Assembly (NCBI GenBank): GCA_013396995.1
Contig: VWZP01006004.1
Coordinates: forward strand, 1,327,304 to 1,391,303
From: Dicaeum eximium
Taxonomy: Eukaryota > Chordata > Aves > Passeriformes > Dicaeidae
Direction of reading: 5' to 3'
Length of the DNA stretch: 64,000 bases
Positions 34,268-47,822 of this stretch are shown in pieces; the first letter of the stretch is position 1, and each line of letters starts with the position of its first letter. The position numbers and the translations under genes were made by a program. The notes under the pieces were generated by a model. The model worked only from the letters and a program-made list of their open reading frames with translations. It did not search any database and was not told where the DNA came from.

Positions 34268-37200
34268 AAATTCAAATGAGAGAGGTCCAGCTGCTAAAAG
34301 GAAAACTGTGAAGCTGAAGAGCTAAAAACAATCACAGGTAACTTAGAGATCCCTGTATACATTGCTGAAAGCAAATGTCGCTGGCTGGCAAACCTGAAAG
34401 AGAATTGCTCAGTGACTGCTCATCCTACTGAAAGATTTTACCCCAGGCTGTAACGCTTCCAAAATTTACAGCAACAGACCCAGGGGCCTGGGGCGGGTGT
34501 GTCTTGTATGCTTGATGGGACAGAAAGTTTGAAGTTTACCCCAGACTTTTATTCTCTTTTGGTCAACTTAATTTCATTTTTTCATGTTTGCAAGTATTTT
34601 TTCTACCCTCCAGTGTTTGTTCTCACCTGATAATAGATTGAGTGTTTATGCTCTATTAAACTCCAACTGATTCAGAGCTACAGGGAAAAGTCTTCCCATC
34701 AGCCATGAAATCTCTCTGTCTACTGTCTGGTGTTCCATGCAACTTCTCCAAATTTAATGTTTGTTTATGTGTACATATTTGTGTAAATAAATATGTATAC
34801 AAGCAAATAAATTTCACATAATAAATATCCTCAAACACACATTTAAAAAAAAATCATACTTAAAATTCACAATAATTTAATATCCTTGAATATTTTTCAC
34901 TTTCATAACCTGAGAAAGGAGTGCAGAAATATCAAGTTTACCTTGCATTGGGACATTCGTTACATTACATATCTTCACATCTTGGTTCTTATTATTTTCC
35001 TAATCCTGGAATGCTCTCTTATGGAGGTTATTTACAACAACATTTACTCTAATCATCCATCTGTGGAGGAGCTAATATTCCCAATATCCACTTTCAACAA
35101 TCATGTTGTTGATCCCTTAAATACAAATATTTCAAAAAATCAGTACATTTAGTTAGGTTTTCTTTTTCTTCTTCATCTGATTTTCACTGTTCTAAGGATG
35201 TTGTAACAGGACAGAAATTATGGCAGGAAATTGGAACTTGGCAGTGTTGTTGTTATGGCTAAGAAAAGGTTTGTTGGAGATTTTGAGCAGACTCTTTTTT
35301 AAGTGATTCACCATTCTCTTAGAAATTTGAGTAACCTGTGTCAGGATCATATAGGAAGAAAGCATTGAGCTGAGGAATATGGTGAGAAAGTTTAGCAAGA
35401 GCATAAAGTAAATCTTGGCCAAAGTCTTGCATGTGACCATTAATTTGGCAGTTTTATTGAATGGGTGATGGAAACCTTTCACTCCATTAAACAGCAATAA
35501 ATATTGAATGGATTATCAGGTCTTCCCTGTGACATCAACAAATCTTGTCACCAAGTCCTGCAGGGATGAAGCACAGATTTACTGTTTTTTTGTGGAATAT
35601 TTTTTGTTCTGCAGTTACTCCTCAAAAAATACCTTTAAAATCTGTCAAGCTGTTATGAATGCAGTTTGATTAGCATCTTAGGAATTATGCATTCAGGGCC
35701 TTGTCCTCAAGCCAAGTTGCAGCAGCTGGTTCTTACCATTTTTACTCTACTCAACCAGTGAAAATCATAGGTCAGCTAATAAAAAAAAAAAAAAGTGTAT
35801 AAAAGACAAAAATGTAAAAAAAATCTGATCCAGTCTTATATCTGTGCACTGCAGCTGAAGAAAATTTATTGACAGCTGGTAACAGAACCAATTTCTGTGA
35901 ATTGGTTCAAGTTATTGCTAGAACTTGATTAAATCCAGGAGAGTTATCCCTTGTCTTTTGCTATGGGCATTAGGAACAAATTTTAGTTTTTCCATGTAAC
36001 TACTGGCACCCTGCACAATTCCTATTATCACATCTTAGCTTTGACTTCTCAGTTCTAGACACAGATCAATAGCAGTCAGATTGGCTTTCAAGGAGCACCC
36101 TGGCATCCTTCTAGTGCATTGCTAGCCACCACCTTGCTTAAAACTCTCTTTTCTGCCTTACATTTTTATTGGCTGTTTGTTACTGGCTTCCCTTTCCACG
36201 TGGTCTCTGATCCTAAAACATTGACTGTGAAGTTGTTTTCTTTTTTTCACTTTTAAAGTTTCTCTAGCAACCGTGTATATGTAACATTTGTTCCAGTAAT
36301 GTGGCAGAGCATGGATTTTTGTAAAAGCTGATAGTGGTAAAAAAAGGGAGGTGGGTCACCATCCTATCTTACTTTCTCGTATGAAGCTAATTGTGAAGGT
36401 AGAAAATCAATGTACAATAAAGGTGGTGCATGTTGAAACTAAATTGAAATGATTGATTTTTTTCTCCCAGGATCATTAGATTCTCCCCCAAAATCTTTGT
36501 TTCTGGTTGTGGACAAATATTTACTCTTCACTTTATGTTCATGGTGTAGTGAATTTATTTTGTGGGGAATAAGACATTACTTGTGCAGGAAATCACTGTA
36601 CTTCAGAAGCATTCCCAGAAGTCCTTGTAAATACAGAGCACTTAAAGGGATGGATATCTTCTTAATCCATGAAATCTTTAGCTGTTGTAAATCCCCATTC
36701 CACCCCTTGGAAAGTAAATTATGCAGTGCATTAGTGCAGCATCATTTGCCATCAGAGGACTTTGGGTGTCCTTCTGACATGAGGCAGAGTTGGCCTGGGA
36801 CTTATTGTCAGCTTAATTGCAGGATGAGAAAAGAACTGTGTTCATCTGATGGCACCTTGCCTTGCTCAGGTGCTTCTCACATGCTACATGTGCGTGTGCC
36901 AGGCAAAATTTATAAATAAATCACTGTCTTCACACCCCAGGTGAGACTGCAATAAAGCCACAGACTCTGCTACAGGCTAATTCAAAGTCTTGCTGGTCTT
37001 CAGGACAGTAACATCTGAAGGCTCCCTGTGTTTCAGGAAACTTGTGATGGCAATTGAAATCATGCCATATGTACCAAGCAGTCAGGTCCTTTTCTGTTTT
37101 GGATTTAGCCTATGTTTATGTACCAGCTGTGGTGAATAAAAGATTTAAACTTCTTACATGTTACTTAAAGAAGTGGGTCCTTCAGGGAGCCTGGTTAATG

Positions 37201-40200
37201 TTGGTAGAGATAGACTATTGATATAAACTCTGCAAAGATTTTCACCCCCCAAAGAAAAAATGGTTCTTCACGAGTAACAGAGCGAACCAGGCTGGCCATG
37301 AAAAATCCCTCAGCAGGTATCTGCCATGCCTGCTTCAGTCCCGTGCTCTGTGACCTTTGCAGGGAGGCTCTTAGAAATTCCCCACGTGCATGCTTCACTT
37401 TCTAATTAATTTCACCATCTGGAGGTGTTTTCTTCTATTCATTGCATGTAGTCCTTTCTTAATGCTTTCCCATTGCTGATAATCACATTTCTGAGGCTAA
37501 CCAGCTGCAAACTCAATTTTTTGAAAACATACAGAGTGTGGTCACCAAGCAAAGCAATGGTTGAACACAGGAGAAGTACTCACATCCCTGTCTGTGCTCA
37601 TAATCATTTCCCTCAGGTTTTTCCCACTGAATTCCATAAACTCTTTTCCATTTTTTTTAATTTACTTAGTTTCTCATTCTGCCTCTTTTTTTACTATTTC
37701 AGTCTGAATAGATCTTTCTGTCCCATTGACCTCACAGTGATTGTTTTGTTAACTTAATATTCTATAATCTGCCTTAACTCTGACCCCCACCTTCACTAAG
37801 CAAGTTATAACATTTTTAGAGTTTAAAACTGACAATAAATCTCTGGGCCTACTTTCTCATGTGTAGGTCATGGTACTATTAAAACCAAAAATTCAAATAA
37901 TCACCATTTCAATAGTGTCTAATGCTTCTATTGAAATCTATATATGACCTTTTTATCTTACTAATCTAAGATTTATGCTTGACAAAATCTTCCAATGTAT
38001 TACCTATCGAATGTTTACCCTACAGCAATAGACATCAAAATGTGAAATGTCAAATTTTGAAGTAGTCATTTAACATTTTTATAGCTTCTTGCCCCACAAA
38101 GTAGCCTTTTTCCCTAGACTGAAAACTTTCAAAGAACTTTTCCTTTCTTTTCCTGAGTGTGTTCTCTGCACATTCTCTATCCCTTCTGCTTTCAATCAGA
38201 AGATGAAAGATGACAGATGAATTGGAAGAATTTTGGGAGAGAAATGCATACCATATCTCTCTCCCTTCTCCTTACTACCATAAAAGAAGAAAAAATTATA
38301 CTTTCACAGGGGAATAATCAAAAGAATATCTGAATGAATTGCTAATGAATGGCTAATACATTTCTCTTTTTCCATACTGGAGCATCATTTAAAATGACAA
38401 GCACTCTGTGTAAAAACAGTTACTGTTTTTCAGTCTTCCCTATTAGTAGTGTTTTGAGAAAACATAAATGCATATGAAAGAAGATATGTAGGCAACTAGA
38501 GTTACAAAGTTACAACTTATCACAATTTTCTGACCACAGCAAAGAGTAACATTTAATTTTTTTTTTCTCTCTCTCTTTTTTTTTTTTAACGTGTTTATCT
38601 GAAAACAAACAAGGTGTCCTCATCTGTTTGACCAGAGAATGAAGGGAAATGAGATCAGAGGGGAAGTACCACAACAGCAATGCTCTATTTCAGGCCAGCT
38701 GCTGTTGAGCTCTAATAAATGTCACTGTTTGCAGTGTGGGGCAGGTTCACCCCATGGTCTGCTCTAGCCTTGGAAATCTCAGAGTTCAGGTACAGCTAAC
38801 AAGACTGTGAGGACCAGTGTGAGAGCAGGTGGTTTTAAATCAAAAAGTCAAACACTTTCCATTTCTGAACCAGGAAAATAACGTGTATACAAAAAATCTG
38901 TAGGATGAACTATCCTGCTGCAAACACCTACGAGCGCCCTGAGAGTGAACTGGAGACAAATCTTTATGAGGAAAACAATGTTTGCTGTTACCTGTTTGAC
39001 CTAATGACCACTTCAAATTCTAGTTATTGTTGTAAATCCTTACTTTACTGTGTACTTGCAAGCAGCACATGCCTTTCCTTAGAGCACTGTGCAGGAAAGA
39101 GCAGCTCCTGCTCCCAGCTGTGCTGCCTGCTGGCCCTGTCTCTGCAGCCACACACTCTGTCCACTTGCCCCCATGGCACAAAACCTTTTTCTTTATATTC
39201 AAAACATATGTTTACCCTCCTGCAGCTTTCTGAATTATCAGATATCCAGTGGAGAATGGAGATTCTTCTAGGTGAAGAATCTTTTTCCTTCCTGTCACAG
39301 ATGGAAATGACAATGCACAGCCTCAGAGGCCTCAGGGTGTGACACGCGGGCTGTGCTCCTCAGGCAGGGCAGCTGAGGAGCTTCTGCAAAGAGGGGTCAG
39401 CTCCTAACTGCTTTCAGGGTGTGTTTCACTTTGAGAACATCAAACACCTTCAGAGCCACCAGTTAGAGATGGGCCTTCACCTTCCCAGTTGCAGTATCCT
39501 GCCGTGGGGCCATTCTTGCCTTCTGTATGACCAGTTTCAAGTTTACAGAGGAACTTGGTTCCTCTTACTCAGAACAGGAGCTCAGAACAGGGACGTTAAT
39601 AGCTGGCTGCTCCTAGGGTTATCTTTAATCTGTATCTAATTATCACTTTTTAACTGCTTTCCAGTCCTCCAAAGAAAAGGCCTTGATGCTCCCCAGCAGA
39701 GAGCTAGGGGCCTACACTGGGACACAGCTGGCAGAATGCCTTTCTCCAACAAGATTTCTTTGTGGTTATTTTAGGATAATTAGCTGATCTGGTACCTAGT
39801 ATGCTTCCTGATTCTTCTCTAACATGACTAATTTCCAAGTGCACACACTTGTGTGCATGCACAGCTCTAATAAGGACATGTCCAGAGGGCTGGAGCCATT
39901 GTGAACGTGTGGCCATGGCCAGAAACGGTGCCAGGGGAGCAGAAAAATCCTCCTAAAATCATGGAAAGGCATAACCACGACTCAGGCAAGGGATGGGGAA
40001 GCTGCTGCTTGATATTTTTTCCTGTAATGTCATCTTGGATATACAAATGTCTGTGAAGGCAGTAGATAAAGTGCCCAGCTCTGGCTGGTGTCACTCCTTC
40101 ACGCCTGGCCATGCATCTGTGGAGTGTGAGGCACAGTTCAGCTGGAATTTAGAAGCAGCTGTTGCACCAGGGTCTGTTTAAAGCTGTTTTTCTCCAGGAA

Positions 40201-41359
40201 GTCATTATTTGAAATAATTCTTGTCCATTAAATAGACACATTTGAGTAGTTACATAATGCAACATTGGGTTTGTTAAACTAGAAAAGCATACGATCTTCA
40301 AAAGCCTAATCTGGATAGAGAAATAAAAATATAATTTTAAATGGAGCAGTTATGTATCTGAAAAATACATTTTTTTTCTAATCCAAGCTATAGTGCCTTA
40401 GAAGTTTATTTTTCACTGCTGGGTACTCTTATAAAAAGCAAACAATCCATACGAAACCCTTGCCTCTTTCAGCATCTCAAAATAGATAATTTTCCTGAGC
40501 TACTCAAAAGAGATACCTTTCTGTTTAATAGGGATATATTTTCTTTTAAAATATAGGATCTTCTTTTTGTATGTTTATTTTGCATTTTCAGAACCAACAG
40601 TCCTCTGCATGAAGGCATGAATATGAAAATAAGGCTATCTAAACTCAGAGATAATGAAGGAAAGAAACCCAGTCTGAAAGTAATGACCAGAAATCTATGG
40701 AATTTGAGTAAAGAAGAAACATTTTAATATTAGCATTACACCAAAGAAAAACCCTGAAACTCTCAAGTTTGATGTGCCATTACATGTCATTACTCAGAGC
40801 AAACCCTCAACAGTAACAGGAGATTGAAACTAATCGTGGCTTATGTATTTACTTTGGGGATTTGCTATAATCAGCTATAGCCACCAAAAAATTATTGAAA
40901 GGCAAAAAAAGCAGATGAAACTATAAAACTTTATTTATTAATATTGCTTTGTGTTTTAAGCTGTTATGGTTCACATGTTCTTGATACAAGGGTTGAAATG
41001 CTTATTTTTAATTAAAGATGGAGTTTCATGTTTCTGCACTTTCAGAAACCCAGATTTTGTGGTGCAAATGCTCAGAGTTGGTGGTGTTTGATGCAGCCAG
41101 GTAACATGAATTTGGATCACAAAGGTTATTTCACGTCACTTGCATTGAAGGTTGCATCAGGGTGAATGGGATTGTCTCACACTCCTCTCCCCACGCCATA
41201 CTGTCAGGGCTGTATTTTTGGGTGGAATGTGGCAAATATAAGTGATGCACCTGAGATCAGAGCAAACATCTTTTGCAGTGGAGGAGTTCAACGCAGAACT
41301 GCCAAACCTCTTTTTAAGTTTCCTCTTGGTTGGATTCTCCTTCCCTCTGGATCTCCCTT
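34268..41359. other. Non-coding stretch, nothing firm
   Basis: Long AT-rich stretch. Simple tracts: A14 at 35781-35794 and a T/CT/T polypyrimidine tract at 38557-38588. Open frames of 156 codons (36449-36919 plus), 145 codons (38905-39342 plus) and 101 codons (35192-35497 minus) show no domain or family signal and lack coding composition. No CR1 was recognised across these 7 kb. Confidence 0.5.
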
Positions 41360-41645
41360 CCATTAGTGGCACAACACGTTACGTCTCGAGCGATGCGCCC
41401 GTGACTGTGTACTCCAGCAAAGTGTGACTATTATCTGGCAGAGAGCTCATGATCAGTGCATGTAAGCAGAGCCCAGAAGGATTGCTTCTATTTTCAGCTG
41501 TGCTACCACTGCCTCTGATCCATGACAAGGTCGCCTGAGTCAATGAAATCCCCGGCTGCTTGTCTCCAATAATTAAGCAGTAAAACTTTTAAATGCGCAC
41601 CCCAAATCGGGAGGTCACTGTGTTGATTGTCTTTGTAAGTACTTT
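41360..41645 (+). promoter_or_regulatory. CpG-clustered candidate conserved element or terminal exon
   Basis: Six CpGs fall within 25 bp (41377-41401), the densest cluster in the window, with further CpGs at 41531, 41552, 41597 and 41609. The cluster is the end of an open frame (41242-41427, 61 codons from ATG). Its last codons (TAC GTC TCG AGC GAT GCG CCC GTG) have high third-position GC, unlike the surroundings. A possible acceptor, TCTTTTGCAG, ends near 41278. Downstream are AATAATTAAG (homeodomain-type) and TTAAATGCGCACC. Either a short terminal exon or a CpG-retaining non-coding element would fit. No protein family was recognised. Confidence 0.25.
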
Positions 41646-43545
41646 TGTGAGGAGAAAACAACAGTTCCTAAAGGGCTCTTTAGGAAGTCCAGCCAAAAAA
41701 GTCTAATTGGAACTGAGAGCTGGCAGTTGGGCATGTCTCAATGAGGGGCAAGATAAAGATTTTGAACAGTGAAACTGAGTGTTTGTTTCTAGAAAAATTT
41801 GTAGAAATTATGGAGGGGATAGATTCTGCAGATCTAGAAATCCTTTGAAGACCTAAATATTTTCCCAGGCAGAATTATCTCAGCTGAGATCTGGTTAGTG
41901 GGCTCAGTACAGCAACAATTCCAGTTTTACTTCTATGGCTGTGGTGGTCTAATAGCCATGCTGACTTTAGCACAGGGTTTTACTTTCACTTCAGATGTTT
42001 TTCTACTTAATGCATGGACTTCTGAAGAAAAAACATGAGTGCCTTTGATGAATGGCTTCCTGGAATAATAGTTGTGACTGCTAGTATCTTAGTTGTTACT
42101 ATTGATCCCAACAATCTGTAATATTTCTATGAAGTGCAAAATGAGTAGAATCAATGACTTCAGATTTCTTCTGAACTGTAAAGTGACAATGTTTTTCTCT
42201 CATCACATCACCAATTATCAGGCTTTTTTTTTTTTTTATTCCTGCTGGGTGTTTTTTTCCTTGAATAATCCCTGTATAATATCTTCCTAAGACACTCACT
42301 GATTTTTTGTCTTCCCTAATAATTTCATATAATGGTCTCGATGTGATTTTCACTTGTAGGTCTCCTCAAAGAAGAATTTTTAAGAATTTTAGGTCAAGAA
42401 AGGCAATTATTTGTAAAGGTTTGGTTAGAGGTTTGCCTTTATTTTTATAAAGCAGCAGCACAAAATTACTCAGAAGAAGAGGACCTCATTTGTAGAGTGA
42501 TGAACGGGGGAGAATCACTTAGATTAAAAATGGACATGGATAAATAGTGTGTAAAAGACAAATTGAATTAGGAAAAATAGCACTCTGGTTCTGTTCACCA
42601 GGAATTTTGGTAAACAATAATTTCTGTCATTACTTTATCTTTTAATTTAATCATTTAAGGACATCATCTTTCACTGTTAATGGTTTTTGTCATTCTCAGC
42701 TATTTGCCACTCAGCAAAATGACAGTTTTATAAATGTTCAAACACACCATGAAATATCAGCTAACAGGAAAAGACATGTTTTTCGGGGATAATATGGGAA
42801 TTCAACAGCCCCTGGATAAGAACTAACATGATTTATCACCTTTTAAGACAGCTGAAGATCTCAATCAGCCACCTGTTACTTTGAAAATGATCATTAGGCA
42901 TAAACAGGGGAAATTTGCAGCTTTTAAAGTTCATTTTTAAGCTCTTACTCACAGTTAATATTAATTCACTGTCAGTGAGTCATGAATATCAAGAAATTCT
43001 GAAAGGATCAGCTCTTCATTCTCTTTGAGTTTCTTCTTCCAAATCTGAGAGGACAATCTCCATTAGAATAGCTGAAGTGAATTAAGGATGGGGAAAGTTG
43101 CCTTAACTGGGCTTTCATCTTGTCTGTAGAAATATTTGAGAAGTCTGACTTCAGCTGCATTTGAAATTTGCAGATAAACCCATTGCTTCAGGTAGACCAG
43201 GGGAAAATAATGTAGTTAAAGTGCAGAAAAGAGTGAACACCTTCCCAGGATCCTTCAAATATTGGACCTTAGCTGGGAAATGCTTAGTTTTCATCAAACC
43301 TAAGAAAAGTCTAAGGGATTTAATTACCACATGGCAGAAGTGTATCAGGATTGTTCTGGGCCAAGTTTACTCTCACCCAGGATAACTTCCTGAGTCGGCC
43401 AAGTTTGGAAAGATTAACACAAGGTTAGGAACTCAAGAAGTCACTAAATTAATATAGGAGTATAGGAAGAGGAAAGGAATCACTACAAGGCACTAAAAAA
43501 GGTTCTGTCTTTGAGGGTGTTTGTATAACTTACTATGCATGTTTC
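41646..43545. other. Non-coding stretch with AT-rich motif-bearing part
   Basis: The 42800-43000 part holds several homeodomain-like ATTA words (GTTAATATTAATTC near 42955) and no repeat. A T15 run lies near 42224-42238. Nothing firmer can be said. Confidence 0.4.
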
Positions 43546-43563
43546 TTTTTTTTTTTTTTTTTT
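43546..43563. repeat. T18 run
   Basis: Uninterrupted T from 43546 to 43563. There is no adjoining retrotransposon body. Confidence 0.85.
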
Positions 43564-43678
43564 AAAGGACCAGTGTGGCTTTTTTTTGTTGTTGTTGGAG
43601 AGAAAGAAGAGGTGGGGCAGTCATGCAGTATTGGAATTGCGTACAAAATTAAAATAATTTACAGAATATGTTTTTATT

Positions 43679-43708
43679 ACTAGTTTCTATGTAACTAGTT
43701 TCTTTGTA
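43679..43708. repeat. 15-bp tandem duplication
   Basis: ACTAGTTTCTATGTA (43679-43693) and ACTAGTTTCTTTGTA (43694-43708), one difference, followed by a partial ACTGAT. Confidence 0.9.
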
Positions 43709-43800
43709 ACTGATCGGAGATTTAAATAACAATTTTGCCATAATTCCTTTATGATGGGTCTTATGTGGGAGAAGAGTATAAAAGAGTATAAAAAAAACCC

Positions 43801-43832
43801 AGACACACACCAATCACACACACACACACACA
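43801..43832. repeat. CA microsatellite
   Basis: (CA)9 at 43815-43832, preceded by an interrupted AGACACACACC at 43801-43811. Confidence 0.9.
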
Positions 43833-44911
43833 TACTGAAAAAAAAAAGAACTAGCTTCTTTTGAAGTAAAGGTCTGGCAAAAAAAAATCTAACTAAACAT
43901 TAAATTTTATGCTCCAAATGATTTCTTTAAAAATCTGTATCAGGCAATAAAATTAAAATCCATCAATTAAGTAATTTTAAAATCAAAATGTTCCAATCCA
44001 GAAATATCTGAATGGAATTGTGTGAAATTATCATGACTTTCTATTAGAGTTTATATAGATCAGATTTTGTTAGGATTGCCAAGTCTTTTTACGACCATTT
44101 TGCTGCTTAATAATAGCTTTTTTTAAAGGGTAATTAGGGAACTGTAAAATGGGGATTTTTAAAGGGCAATAGTCATTGCAGGAAATTCTTGGCCTGACAT
44201 AAATAATAATCAGTCAGCACAGAAAACAGATGAGTGAACAGCACTGGTGGGGCAAGAAGTAGTGTAATATAAAGTAGATGGGTTGAATATATATACTTTG
44301 TGATGAGTTATTCTGCAGAAGTCAACGTAGAATTAAAGGCCTGGAGGAGTCAGGATTTATTTAAAGAAGCAGGATGCCATTTAACAAAAAAAAATTAAAA
44401 CAAAACTCCAACCTAAAAAAATCATTGACTCCAAGGGAGAAAAATTAATCAGTTCAGGCTGATTTTGAAAAATGAAACAAATTCACAAAGTTCTCTGAAA
44501 TCATTACCTGACCTGACTTTCACTGCACATGTAAATAAAATCATTTTGAAAGGGAGGAGTTCCCAGGGGATGAGGAGGGTCATACTGTGTCATTTAGGAG
44601 CCATAATAGCCTTGTTAATATGCAAAGCCACAGGAACTGTGACATTCTGCTTTATTGGCATCACTGGAGGGACTGCTCCAGAGACAGCTCCAGCCTCAAG
44701 CAAAGCAGGTAGTGGCCTGGTGTAGTAGGAAACTGAGATTAAAAAATGTCTGTTCCCCCTTCTGCATACATTAAAACCCTACAGCCCAGGGTAGAGGTGC
44801 CAAGGGAAAAGTTGGGTTGCGCTGACAGTCTTCCCTTCTGAGAAAGAGTCACAGAAAAAGGCATTTTTCCTTCTAAATACGAGTGGCCTTATGGATGCAG
44901 CAGCAGTGTCT
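43833..44911. other. Non-coding stretch, nothing recognised
   Basis: AT-rich sequence. An 86-codon frame (44465-44725 plus) shows no family signal. Confidence 0.5.
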
Positions 44912-45541
44912 TCAGTTCTCACTCCTGCCTTGTGGCAGAAGCAGCCCAGCCCTGGCTTGCTCATTCCCACAGGTGAGGTTTTGAAGTTTTTGAGAAACTG
45001 CAACAGGATCTCCTGCATGTTTAATTTCAGTAGCTACTTCCCCCACCGTTCCTGCCTCCAGTGCTGGATGTGACATTCCTCTCTCAGGGCCTCTCCTCCT
45101 GCCCTCAGCCCAGGATGTCAGAGCAGCCCCAAAGCTAAAGGAGTGAGCTGCTCCATGCCCATGGCACAGCTGAGTACCCAGCTCTGAACCTGCCCTGTCC
45201 CTGCTGCAGGGCATGGCTTGTACAGCAGCGACAGAGTGGCCACCCTGCAGCTCAGCTGGGGATGGCTGGGACTCTGCTCCCTCTGCTCTTCCCACCTGCC
45301 CTTTCCAAAACCAGCAGGGCAGGGGCATCCTATTTTGTTTTGTTGTTTTGGATGTGTCACTAGGGAAGGATGCAGTCTTAAATAATGGGTGATTCAGAAA
45401 ATCCATCACTGCCTTCACTGGTTCTTCATCCTCCACAGGTCTCCGAACTAGATTATTTGATTTAAACCTTGGTCCAGATGTGGAAATCAAAACCAGTTGG
45501 TGCAAATGCATGCAATTAAGTGCCATAACCCCATATCCCAT
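44912..45541 (-). other. Longest open frame of the window (209 codons), status unknown
   Basis: The minus strand is open from ATG at 45541 to a stop at 44912, in the most GC-rich block of the window (about 44890-45330), where stops are rarer by composition. The N-terminal ~50 residues are charged and mixed. The middle and C-terminal parts are low-complexity (G, A, E, S, Q rich). No domain, signal peptide or membrane segment is apparent. I consider a chance frame most likely. A lineage-specific or non-coding RNA exon is the alternative. Confidence 0.12.
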
Positions 45542-46692
45542 TCCCTATTATAGGTATCTTCCTCATGATACATTACTGACAAAAAAAAAGAAGCTGGAAA
45601 TGGAAGTGCTGGTAATTCTAATAAAGTGTCACTGAGGATGAAAGGGAGGCCAGAGGACCATTTTGTTGCAATTTCACTAGAGACTTCTGAAGTGACAGGC
45701 AAAACCAATTTATGTTAGGCAATACAACAGTTTAGAGCAGATGGCAAATAGGCTTTATCACTATCACAGGGAAAGCCCTGCTTTGGATTTTGTTTTGTTG
45801 TTTTTTTTTGTTTTTTTTTGTTATATATAGGTAAAATTGGTCTTCAACTTCATTGGTTTCAGGTGGCCATGTGCAATGGGAAAGCTGAAAAGAGGACGAT
45901 GAAGGAAGGATGACCTGCATAACACACTGGATACTCCTCAAACTCTATCTCCAAGAGTTTGTTACCCACTATGCTTGACATTTATTGCTACTGCCTGCTT
46001 CGAAGATTCAGCACCATGTTCTATTTGCAGCATAAAAAGCTGATGTTTTTCCTTTCGTTTCTCATCACTTGCTTCTCAGAACAAACCTCTCCTTCCTGAC
46101 CTTTTTTGAAAATAATTTCAGGGAGTCCTGTACTCAACAGGTTTACAAGCCATATTGCTTTCAATGATTTACTGGGGAGGAGAGGAGGAAATGAGGAGGG
46201 TGATCAAACTCCAAGTGAAATTCTGTAGATGAGAATATAGCCATAAAATGTGGACATGCAGATTTTATCTTTCAGTGTATTCTAGAAAATATTAAGTCAG
46301 GAATGGATATTGCTTTTATAAAAGGGAAGCGTCAGTTTTCCCTTCATATTTATGTGGGCATATTACTATTTCCTTTGATATCACCTTTTATATTTGGAAG
46401 GCTCATAAGGTGCTTTATGTACTCACTCAAAGGCAAGATGAATAATATTTCACTCATCATGAGATGCAACTCTGGTGTGAGAGATGTGGCCAGTATTTCA
46501 CAGTCCACAGTGAAGATAAAGCTCAAAGTCACAGAGTCAAGAGTTTGCTAAGTTTTCATTCCAAAGAGGTGCAGCCCCAGTAAAGTTGTGGGATTCAGTT
46601 GTAGCATTCAGATGCCCACTGTTGCTGTTCCCAAGAAGCAGCAGCTCTCTCCCCCACACAATGTAACTCCATCCTGCAGCAAAATTTCAGAT
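45542..46692. other. Non-coding stretch with a T/G tract
   Basis: A T-rich tract with G interruptions (TTTTGTTTTGTTG, then T9, G, T9, G, TTATATATAG) lies at 45788-45828. Otherwise nothing was recognised. An 82-codon frame (46303-46551 plus) shows no family signal. Confidence 0.5.
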
Positions 46693-46790
46693 AATCACAG
46701 AGCTGGAGGGTTTTCCAAAGATCACCTTGCTGAAAGGAGGGTCAGGACCTAAATCAGTCCTGGATGGTGTCAAAATAATATTTTCCTGAG
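46693..46790 (-). mobile_element. Diverged CR1 3'-end fragment
   Basis: AATCACAGAGCTGGAGGG, then 'CCAAAGATCACCTTGCTGAA', 'AGGAGGGTCAGGACCTAAAT' and 'CAGTCCTGGATGGTGTCAAA', follows the complement of a CR1 3' end ('aatcacagaat', 'agatcatct', 'tgctcaaagcagggtca', 'cctagagcaggttg', 'ccaggat-gtgtccagg'). The match is patchy with a short deletion. Beyond about 46790 it cannot be followed. Confidence 0.55.
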
Positions 46791-47786
46791 GATTTGCAGC
46801 ACTGGGACTTGTTCCACTTTCTTTGGCATCCACTTAATCTTCTGTGTCGTGCAGGGATTTTCAGGCAAATGGAACTGTCGGAGTCAGCAAGCAAGAGGGT
46901 GTTTGGCACTAGACTCCTAGTGCAGGAAAAAATAAACTTGTAAACAGCAAAGTTCATGCACCCAGCTTTGCTCTGACTTAAACAATCCTGGCTTTCTCTG
47001 GCACTGACTTCCCCAGAGCACTGCTTCACTAAATCCTCCCCATCAAAATTCTGGGCATTCTCAGGAGCATGTGGTAACTTTTTATAATTCATAATGTGGA
47101 TTTATCTCTACTCTCCTGTTTAATTTAACCTTTTGAAATAAACATAAAGGAAAACAATAATGTGCCAGGAAGAGGACATTATTAAGAGATACTGTGTGTA
47201 ATTGACTCAGTGGGATCTTTCAAGCACTTTGGGAAGACTAAAAAAGGAAGACATAGTGGGCACTTAAAACTCTCAGGGTTACAATCTTCATGAGATAATA
47301 ATCCAGCCAAACATCAAAGATTAGCACTGATAGGAGGCATTTTTAAAAATGTGGGTATATTTTTGGATATATTAAATTACTTTGAAACTTGTAACTCTTA
47401 TGTGGACACTCCATTTCTGAAGATGCAGGGATTTCACCTGTGGCAAGGTAAATCTGGAGTAATTCTGCTTGGAGGGGTGTGTGAATAGTGGCAGAATAAG
47501 AGGCAAGTACTGGACTTTTTTTTTAAACTCAAGGGTCAAATCCCCAGGTGGCACAAATAAGGGTATTTTCCTGTAATTTGAAGGCTATAATGGTCTGAAA
47601 TATCAAAACCAGGTCAACTAAGGTAACTCCTGATTCACACAGATTCAGAAGAGCTCTGACAATTTTACGCCCACTAAAGGAAAAGAAAACCTCATATAAA
47701 TTTTTCTCTTGTTTACATTGAATAAATCCTGCAAATAAATGGTGCCTGTCAATGTAAATGAGTAATTATTTTGCTGAGGGGTTATA
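46791..47786. other. Non-coding stretch, nothing recognised
   Basis: AT-rich sequence without a supportable gene or repeat. Confidence 0.5.
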
Positions 47787-47822
47787 AGTTGCCCTTTGGT
47801 GTAAATCAGAGTAAGGCTTAAC
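47787..47822. repeat. Possible ancient amniote repeat scrap
   Basis: TTTGGTGTAAATCAGAGTAA matches a phrase ('ctggtgtaaatcagagtaactcc') of an old repeat found in reptiles and birds. Only about 25 bp agree, so this could be chance. Confidence 0.22.

Noticed and set aside
36449..36919. 156-codon plus-strand frame
   Set aside because: Cysteine-, serine- and leucine-rich product with no family signal; ordinary local composition.
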